From assembly GCF_037392515.1 (NCBI RefSeq), contig NC_090280.1, forward strand, positions 22,759,118 through 22,823,117: DNA of 64,000 bases, in the 5' to 3' direction. The translations under genes were made by a program, and so were the position numbers. The stretch comes from Haliotis asinina (Eukaryota > Mollusca > Gastropoda > Lepetellida > Haliotidae). Below are positions 56,271 to 64,000 of this stretch, in pieces. The notes below the pieces were generated by a model that saw nothing but the letters and a program-made list of their open reading frames with translations, made no database searches and had not been told where the DNA came from. Every line of letters starts with the position of its first letter. The first letter of the stretch is position 1.

Positions 56271-56713
56271 CTGAAATATTTAATATGGACAATATTCAGT
56301 TCAGTATAATATAATCATGTTTACTTTTCAGAAAAAAATAACATCCAAGACACGTTGCTTTATTTAAGTTACATGATGTGCTTACAAAATACCAGACATA
56401 TAATGTACACCAGGATTAGAAATATAACCAGGACTGCCCCGTATCTGCGAAATTGAGTGGGTAGGTGAGTGAGTATATGAGTGAAGTTTTGTGCCACTTA
56501 TACCCCAAAATCACGCCTCTTCAGAAGTTCATCTGAAATAACACTTTCCAACTGCATTGCAACCTGTTGCGTTCTCGCTACAACGCCCATCGACTACAAC
56601 GCCTATTTTCACAGACGGATTCAACGGTAATGGTCAAATTGCAAGTGATACAGTCATTGGATCCAAAACCATTCTAAGAACTTCATCGATTTTACAGTCA
56701 ACCAGCCAGTCGG

Positions 56714-56950
56714 TCAATCAGCCAGTTAGTCAGTCAGTCAGTCAGTCAGTCAGTCAGTCAGTCAGTCAGTCAGTCAGTCAGTCAGTCAGTCAGTCAGTCA
56801 GTCAGTCAGTCAGCCAGTCAGCCAGTCAGTCAGCCAGTCAGTCAGTCAGTTAGTCAGCGAGTCAGACAGTTAGTCAGCGAGTCTGTTGGTCCGTCAGTCA
56901 GCAAGTCAGACAGACAGTCAGTCAGTCAGCCAGTCAGTCAGTCAGTCATA
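56714..56950. repeat. CAGT tetranucleotide array (unit C)
   Basis: Long CAGT repeat with scattered CAGC variants; the longest version of the array at 35142-35260. The open frame full of Ser-Gln-Val comes from the repeat. Confidence 0.9.
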
Positions 56951-57515
56951 GAGTCAGTCAACTTGATACAACAATGTCACTCTTTACGTCAACACAACAA
57001 GAGACCATGCAACGTCAGCGTTCAACAATTTCCAAGTAACATCACTGGTCTTCAGGAGACTTCAATCTGATTCAGACATGTTTAATGGGTTGACACATGC
57101 GATGTTCATCTGGAATAATCTTTCTCACTGGACATCCCCATCAACCTCACTGTCTACGCCAGTTCAACAGGAGGCCATGCAACGTTGGAAACATCAGCGA
57201 TCTAACTAGTGCAGGCGAAGTTCTAAAGAGACGGAAAAGTGTCGAGTTTGGTGTCACATATAAAGGGAAGATTAGGAGGCATCTGTGCCGCTTGGATGCT
57301 TTTTGATTTTACAAAAACATTGTCGTGATATTGACATTTGATTGACGTTCTTATCAATATTACGAGTTGATACGGCTAATGATTTTGAATCGTTGAGTAC
57401 CACTGCCGTTGGTGTTCTCGCAGGTGTTCCATCACGTTAAGGTGAATGGAAAGGCAGATGTCATCCAAAAGACAGGTTGTATGTTATAGATTCTATTGTA
57501 CAACTGTTGACTTAC

Positions 57516-57776
57516 AGAAGACATCCAGTGTCAGGTTCCGTGATGCACTTCCATGTGTGTTGTTGACGTGACACATGTACTGTCTAGACACAGACACATC
57601 TACAGCTGGTATAGACAACACAGCCTTGCTGTGTCCTGTCATCACCATCTGTCTTGATGTGTCCCACCATGTTACAGTGCAGGCAGGGTTACAGTCAGCA
57701 GAACATCTCGTCGTTACAGGTTTCCCTTCCTCCAGTTTGCCCCTTATGCCGTCAAAGTGTATCTGGTCAGGTCCAT
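57516..57776 (-). CDS. Gene C Ig-2 exon
   Basis: 261 nt, phase 1-1, acceptor ATTGCAG, donor GTAAGT. TRCSADCNPAC, VTWWD and SRQYMCHVNN are present. Open. Confidence 0.82.
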
Positions 57777-58057
57777 CTGCAATGCATGTGAGATGGTCAG
57801 CTAGGAAGGAAGTCTTTTTCTGAGATATAAGTCTAGTTTCCGTCTGTGACGTAAATGTCTGAATAAAGACCAGCTGCTTGGTTTGGCCTGTGCTCTTGGG
57901 ATTCATAAGAATGGCAAACTTCCCTGTTTCGCGATCTTATCAAGTTGTTTTCCTCTAACAATAAGTACCGTCTACAGCTGGGACACCGTTGTAACTCACC
58001 CACCCACTCTGTTGCTATGCGCAACTCTTGACAACATATCCGGGTGATCATACCAGC

Positions 58058-58132
58058 GCCCCGTTCCTCAAAGCGATCGTAATTCTCATACTTTACCACA
58101 GACGTACGACAGTTCGCTTTGAGGAACGGGGC
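58058..58132. repeat. 75-bp foldback element
   Basis: The ends GCCCCGTTCCTCAAAGCGA and TCGCTTTGAGGAACGGGGC are exact inverse complements of 19 bases around a 37-bp centre. A MITE-like insertion in the Ig-2/Ig-1 intron of unit C only. Confidence 0.7.
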
Positions 58133-58335
58133 CCAGCCGCAGTTTTGAACATTTCAACTGATCATTGAAGCAAACCTGTCGCTCATTCCTATCAGGACTT
58201 TCACAATAATGATTTCTGTTCTGTTTACACAGAACTTCTGCGAAAGAAACTTGTCACAAAAGTGTGATTCAGCAGAGTTTCAAGGATACTTAATACGAGG
58301 TTCTGTTACCTAAAGCAAGGTAGGTTCTTACTCAC

Positions 58336-58635
58336 AGAGAACATCCAGCACATGTTCTTGACTCCAGTCAGACTTCAGTCCCTCCTCCACAGCCTGGCAA
58401 CTGTAGATGTCTCCCCAGTTCTCTCTGCTGGCGTGAATTATTGTCAGGTCATCTCCACCTGTAGGAGACTCATCACCAGATTCTAGCAGGGTCCTGTCCC
58501 TTCTCCAGATGTAGGTCATGGTCAGTGGGGGATGGTCCTGGGGTAGACTCCGGGAGGTGGAGGAGCATGTAAGGGTGACATTCTCACCTGATACAGGTGA
58601 GGCAGGTCCGGTGATGGTAGGTGTGGTTGGCCTCT
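58336..58635 (-). CDS. Gene C Ig-1 exon
   Basis: 300 nt, phase 1-1, acceptor TTTCACAG, donor GTGAGT. ENVTLTC, MTYIWRRD and DIYSCQAVEE are present. Open: the Gln that became a stop in unit B is Trp here (ENWGD). Confidence 0.82.
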
Positions 58636-59623
58636 CTGTGAAAAAATATCACAAAGACCTTAACCTTAACGCTTGTGTCAATGTACTACAATGTCAATGT
58701 TTTTACTAAATCCTCTATACTTGTTCATTAATTTTCCATCTATTAAATGTTAAACAGTTTAAGTGTTCTCTCGTCACGCCAAGGATCCTCACTCACTCAC
58801 TCAGTGTTCCACAGTTACAACAGGGAATACGTGTTGACTGGATCTTAATGCTTCAAACCGTTTTGTTGATTAAATATGATAGTTACCGCGCAACTACTTA
58901 CTGAATCGAGTTAACAGTATTTTCCATAGAGAGGCGGTAAAAGATGCAAGACTGGTGCACTCGGATACACTTATTCATGTTAACCTGCGATAAAGCTTCT
59001 TTGTCGGCTTATATATCTCTTTTGGCATGGTTAATATCCTGCATTGGGAATAAACATTGTATTTAGCGACCCTTGTGCGTAGTAATGCGTGACGTCACAA
59101 GCTCAGTTTTCTAATGATCACTCATTTGACTGCGTTACATTATGTAGTTCCCAGTCAACTTTTATGTTAAAGAATGTATTGTTGTCACCAAATATTAACT
59201 TAGTTTGAAAAATGACAAGAAACACATATGGAATTTGGGAAACTTTCAGTTAAACTTTTGAACAACAAATATAATGTTCTCCCCATCGAAACAATACCCC
59301 TTATGAACTCTCCAGTCTCATGTGTAAATTACTCATCGGTATCATGAAAAAGAACGGATCTGACCCCGAACAACTAGTTCTCAGATGTAAATTAGAGAGA
59401 TCATATCTCTCATTACGAGACAACAATTTTCTCTCATCAAGGCACTCACAGTGCACGGCCGTCAATCTGGACACGATCGCCAATAGATGGGCGTGTTTGT
59501 TTACCGTGTGAAAGTAGTCACTAAAATTTGCATATGACCTCTCTAATTTGCATCGGTATATGCATATGACCGCAAGGGATACCGAAAATATCCTTTGGCT
59601 TTATGGAATAGTTGACATAAATA

Positions 59624-59757
59624 CCACACACAATACACACACATGCACACACACAATACACACATGCACACACACAATACACAAATTCACACACACAATA
59701 TACCCATGCACACACAATGCACACATGCACACACACAATGCACACATGTACACACAA
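59624..59757. repeat. CA-rich microsatellite
   Basis: Repeated ACACACAATACACA and CACATGCACACA words. Confidence 0.85.
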
Positions 59758-59777
59758 TACTATGGAATATTGTAAGG

Positions 59778-60140
59778 GGCATTCTCGCGATCTCGACCTT
59801 TGGAAGCAATTTTAAATAGCCAAAAGTGCGAGAATGCGAGATCGCGTGAACGTGAGATTTGGCCAAAATCTCGCGTTCTCGCGATCTCGCATTCTCGTGT
59901 TTTTGGTACAGAGCACGTTTCTGTCAAAAGTCGATAACATGAGAATTCGACATTTGTACATGCTGTCAGATCTCGCAAACTCGCAAACTCGACTTGTCAA
60001 ATAAGGCCACAAAAACACGAAATCACGAGAAAACGAGAATGCGACGTTTCATTTTCTCGCATTCTCGCGATCTCATGATCTCACGTTTAGACGTTGGTGT
60101 TGCGCATGCGCAATATCTCGAGGTCAAAGCGCATGCGCAT
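59778..60140. repeat. CpG-rich hairpin repeats, left cluster
   Basis: Dense self-complementary words (CTCGCGATCTCG, GCGAGATCGCG), then a palindromic pair TGCGCATGCGCA / GCGCATGCGCAT. Same word family as 62069-62712. Confidence 0.65.
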
Positions 60141-60413
60141 GTTAGTAGCGTTGTGGTCATGCTTCATTCACGCTTTTTACTGCCCAAGCATTTAACAAAT
60201 TTATGACAATGCTTGAAAATCCTTTGTAGTGTATGTAAGCCCGCTCCTGTTGTTATAATTTCTTATGTACTTCAAAATCCTGAACATGTTCGATATAATT
60301 TAATAAACGAAATCGTGAACATGGAGGTCAAATATAAGCGGAAAGACTAAAGTGTGCTGAAGCTGGAAAAGGTTAACGTCAGTGAGTGATAAACTATTGG
60401 ATAAAGCCGCCTC

Positions 60414-60628
60414 AGTTCGCGACTATTCGCAGCTACACTGTATAGAAATAATCACTGACCTGGGCTTTTCTACATGATGTAATCTCATGCAAAGCTATCA
60501 TTAGTCTGTCTCACAGTCCCTAAACACAACTTTGTCCCTCCTGCCTAGCCCTCAGTGCAATGCTTAAGCCCTAAGCGAAGCAAGTATAGATTTCATCAGG
60601 TCAGGTTCAGGTCTGGTCTCCCTTGAAC
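60414..60628 (-). repeat. Dispersed repeat, right copy (inverse of 2650-2864)
   Basis: The reverse complement aligns with 2650-2864 over most of its length and shares GGGACTGTGAGACAGACTAA. Confidence 0.65.
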
Positions 60629-62068
60629 TCCTTTTCATTTTATACCAATCTATTTGTCACAATCAAAATTATATATTCACAGACAAAGCCTTAGTCTATG
60701 CTAGTAGTGTGTAGCAGGCTGCTAAAATGTGCTTGTCTAGTGTTTATTCGACACCATATTAACTACTTTCGGCCCAAAATACTAGTTTGTCTTCCGCTCC
60801 CACCTGACTGCAAAACATCCTGACTTACACAGTTCTTTGTCTCCTGGCTCCAAGAAATAGAAATACATTTGTGTCGCTAATATTTGTGTTCCTGTAGCGG
60901 CCATGACACAGTGAGTCCAATGCTTTATTAACGCAGACTACGGGTTATGAGTGACATCTCTGTTCCATATCGGGGTGGAAGAAGGCTCTCTGTAACACAA
61001 ATATACACAATATGCATAACATAGCATCACATCTAATAAGCTTGTCGTCATAATCATCATCATCGTAAATGCATAATCATAATGCATAAAGGTGCACGTA
61101 CAGTGATTAAGCGCCGCAATATAGTACAGATGACTTACGTTATCACAGGTTTACAGTGATATACAAAACGAGAGTTAGCAAAAATATTTATATTAATACA
61201 TAGTATAATAATGAAATGGACTAGATATACAGTGTACAGAACATGGGGGTAACGCGAAAGATATTGTACAAAGAAACCTATAACGTGTGAGTGACACGAG
61301 AGTGGGTCTGCATATCCAGCAACACCACAGTCAACGCATGCATTAAACGCATATATGTACAACACACTGATCAAATGTAATCTGTGTCAAGTACATACAA
61401 TATACATGATAGGTGAGATAGATCAATCTTTGAAGATACAGACACTAGACAGCAAACAAGAACTCTATCCAGCATATTGCCTAAACAGAAAACAACTTAA
61501 CCATAAATGATTCAAACTGATTCATACAAGTTAAATGGTACACTGTATATTGACTTTTGTTTTGTTTACCATGAGCACATTTGTACCTACTTTGTGTAGT
61601 GATTAATATTAGGGTTTAATTGACTATGTGTGTCACTATTAAAATGCCCAGCAACTAACCTTTGACTCTGACCTATAACTGTGACACAGCATTGTAAATG
61701 AAACTAAAAGACAAGATGCAGCTGACAACTACTTACAGCTGAAATACATAAAACATGCGTGCTCTACGAGACCACTATATTCTGATATAAGATAATATAC
61801 AACGTATGCCTATTATTTATTTATTTGTGTACACAATATGCAACCACTTAATTCATCCCTATTACACCATACGTTCTTTCCTTGGTGAAATACTCCACAA
61901 ACGTATCGTACGACAGTAATTTACACAGGTACCCAAAAAAGTTCGCCTTCAAAAAAGTAAATGTGGTTTAATATTCCTTCCGTCTTCCATGCTTTTTAGA
62001 AATTAATCAACCTCTCTGAGCTACCCGTGATCTGAATTCAACATGACTGTATAGGTAACTGGCAGAAA

Positions 62069-62712
62069 AGCGCGAGATTGCGAGATTGCGAGATTGCGAG
62101 ATTGCGAGATCGCGAGATTTGTCAAGTGTCGCAATCTCGCGTTCTCACGTCCTCGCGTTCTCGTGTTTTTGAAAATGGCTATCTAGAACTGTATATGCAA
62201 TTGGTACAAAAGCACGAGAACGCGACATTGCGAGATCGCGAGATCTCGTGTTCTCGCGTTCTCGTGTTTTTGAAAATGGGTATCTAGAACTGTATAGGCA
62301 ATTGGTACAAAAGCACGAGAACGCGACATTGCGAGATCGCGAGATTTGTCAAGTGTCGCAATCTCGTGTTCTCGCGTTCTCGTGTTTTTGAAAATGGCTA
62401 TCTAGAACTGTATAATTTTATGCAATTGGTTCAAAAGCACGAGAATGCAAGATCGCGAGATTTTTCAATTGTCGCAATTTCGCGTTCTCGTGTTTTTGCT
62501 AATGATTACATAGAACTGAATAGGTAAATGAAACCAAAACTACGAGAACGCGATATTGCGAGATCGCGAGATTTGTCAAGTGTCGCCATCTCGCGTTCTC
62601 GTGTTTTTGAAATCACAGTCTAGTACTATATTGGCACTTGGAACAAAAACACGAGAACGCGAGATCGCTAGATTTCTTAAAAATCGCAATGTCGCGTTCT
62701 CGTGTTTTTGAA
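62069..62712. repeat. Tandem hairpin satellite, CpG-rich (about 6 units)
   Basis: Units of roughly 100-120 bp. Each has an inverted pair (ACGAGAACGCGA ... TCGCGTTCTCGTGTTTTTG) around a core GCGAGATCGCGAGATTTGTC, separated by a spacer with CTAGAACTGTATA. It is far richer in CG dinucleotides than its surroundings. No coding potential. Confidence 0.8.
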
Positions 62713-62932
62713 AATCGCTACAATGCCATGGAAAAATATCTACTGCGCCAGTTGATGGTTAAAGTATGGATTGATAAGATGAAATCTATTTAACTTGATA
62801 TTTCCATCTTCATTGTGATGGTAACAAATGAAACATTTGAAGTTTAACTATCTGCCAGTGGGAACATTGTGAGGACTGAAAAGTAACGAAGTCAATGTAC
62901 ATCTTTAGACTTATATAATAATATATAATCCT

Positions 62933-62955
62933 AATATATATATATATATATATAA
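62933..62955. repeat. AT microsatellite
   Basis: A TATATA run, near-duplicated with the flanking word AATCCTAAT. Confidence 0.85.
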
Positions 62956-63728
62956 TCCTAATTAGTTTTGTTATCATATTATTTCGCGTTTTGAAACTTA
63001 ATAAGAAGCGTCATCATATACGTATAGTGCATATATAACATTGTACATGTGGTAATATCTAGACATTTTATAGATTGGCAACCTGAATCATATTTCACAC
63101 ACACGCCTTAAGTGCGATCTAGTGTATGTTGAATCATTACCAAACTGAAAAATTAGTCTCATCGATCAGTTCAGACAATGATCTACAGCTCGTCCAATCC
63201 GATTTTTTTTCGTGTGAAAGTGAAAAGAGACAATGCAAACATCTATTGTTACACGAAATTCCAATTCCTTCTTTCATAAGCAAATGGTATTTACAAATTA
63301 ATTTCAATTTTAAAGATTTTAAAAAGTCGTATTTCTATATTTAATATCGAGGTTTAGGCAGCATGGCGTTAACTGAGACGTCACAGACTGCCACTGTTTG
63401 AAGTTAAGGGGTTTGGTGGCAAATGTAAGCGGGCGGAGCAGAAAAAAAATCCCCAGCAAAGCCCGGAGAGATTTTCACGACTCAAAGGGGTTACATATGC
63501 TACCAAAACCGAGGAGGAGTATTTTATCCAAATTTGAACAGTCATGAATGTAAAACACAAATACTAGTTTGTATTAATTCAGATTTGTGCAATTTTTCTT
63601 GTGTGAACACTATATTGATGGAACAGCCCTCAAATGATGGATCAGCCTGGCATTCAAAACCTTGTCTTGCACGTTCATAACACGTGCTAAACGTGCCCTG
63701 CACGTGCGGCTGCTCATTCTTCTCTGGT

Positions 63729-63795
63729 ATCCTTCGTAGTCTAGTGGATAAAACCTCCACGCAAGAGAGCGAACGGTTGCGGATTCCAAACCAGT
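63729..63795 (+). repeat. tRNA-like sequence next to a SINE
   Basis: TAGTCTAGTGGATAAAAC resembles an A box and GGTTGCGGATTCC a degenerate B box, at tRNA-like spacing. A SINE body begins about 20 bp downstream, so it may be the tRNA-derived head of a composite element or a separate relic. Confidence 0.4.
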
Positions 63796-63813
63796 TACCA
63801 GCTGTATTTTGGA

Positions 63814-64000
63814 GTGTGTGAGTGAGTATAGTTTTACGCCGCACTCACCAATATTCCAGCTATTTGGAAGCGGTCTGCAAATAATCGAGTCTGGACCAGA
63901 CAATCTAATGAGCAACAACATGAGCAGAGATCTGTCCAACTGGGAACCGATGACATGTGTCAACCAAGTCAGCGAGCCTGACTACCTGATCCCCTGTATT
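63814..64000 (+). mobile_element. SINE cut by the window end
   Basis: GTGAGTGAGTATAGTTTTAC, CCGCACTCACCAATATTCC, AATAATCGAGTCTGGACCAG and ACATGTGTCAACCAAGTCAG are present. The 3' end lies beyond the window. Confidence 0.85.

Larger units (their letters stand above)
51194..58635 (-). pseudogene. Gene C: partial Ig receptor, lesion in CT1, altered ITAM
   Basis: Ig-1, Ig-2, TM1, CT1, E1, E2, TM2, 16-nt exon and tail are present in order with GT-AG borders. No signal or V exon is found between Ig-1 and the right window edge, so they are further right or lost. CT1 is 103 nt instead of 104, so the TM1-CT1-E route is out of frame; the TM2 route (Ig-2 to TM2 to 16-nt exon to tail) is fully open. The first ITAM half is changed from YERL to YELP, so the tail no longer matches the ITAM consensus. 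The gene may be active only in its TM2 form and signal differently. A full pseudogene call would require the missing 5' end. Confidence 0.65.
58640..64000. other. Right flank; expected 5' exons of gene C not found
   Basis: No V exon, signal exon or 23-bp upstream block is seen here on the minus strand. The region holds CpG-rich hairpin repeats, CA tracts, a dispersed repeat and a SINE. The duplicated unit structure stops within the Ig-1/V intron of unit C. Confidence 0.5.

Noticed and set aside
56557-56853. 98-codon frame with repeated Ser-Gln-Val-Ser
   Set aside because: A CAGT microsatellite read as protein.
58640-64000. Search for the V and signal exons of gene C
   Set aside because: No VTMxM, YYCQG or MFLGS/MSV leader-like sequence and no 23-bp upstream block found on either strand here; they must lie outside the window or be deleted.

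Overview
Nuclear DNA of an animal, very probably a vetigastropod mollusc of the abalone (Haliotis) type. The basis is intron-rich genes, metazoan immunoglobulin (Ig) and membrane exons, and about fifteen copies of a SINE carrying core words such as CCGCACTCAGCAATATTCC and AATAATCGAGTCTGGACCAG, which I recall as ubiquitous in abalone DNA. The species call is recall plus inference; the gene models are read from the sequence.

The window is a tandem array of three roughly 20-22 kb units, all genes on the minus strand. Left to right each unit holds: a broken V-type Ig exon with its own short signal exon; a repeat-rich spacer; then, read backwards, a receptor gene. The receptor exons in transcription order are signal peptide, V-like Ig, Ig-1, Ig-2, TM1, cytoplasmic exon CT1, two 22-nt microexons (E1, E2), a second membrane exon TM2, a 16-nt microexon, and a last exon with the stop codon, an 83-bp minisatellite and an AATAAA signal. 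Unit A (gene 10456-19558) is open in every exon. Unit B (29508-42164) is complete but has an in-frame TAG in Ig-1. Unit C (51194 to beyond 58635) has its signal and V exons outside the window or missing, and a 1-nt deletion in CT1.

Exon phases give the logic. All Ig, TM1 and TM2 exons are phase 1-1, so TM1 and TM2 are interchangeable. CT1 is 1-0, E1 and E2 are each 0-1 (only one fits per transcript), the 16-nt exon is 1-2 and the tail exon takes phase 2. Two products are predicted from unit A: 427 aa through TM2, or 471 aa through TM1-CT1-E1/E2. Both end in the same tail, which in units A and B carries YERL-x7-YTSL, an exact match to the ITAM consensus of activating immune receptors. This cluster of ITAM-bearing Ig receptors with swappable membrane cassettes is the main find.

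The rest is repeats: SINEs; a 2.3 kb LINE with a 12-bp target-site duplication (unit C); LINE C-terminal fragments; two Tc1-like transposase fossils; foldback elements; a CpG-rich hairpin array near the right end; and many microsatellites. No CRISPR, rRNA or functional tRNA was seen.
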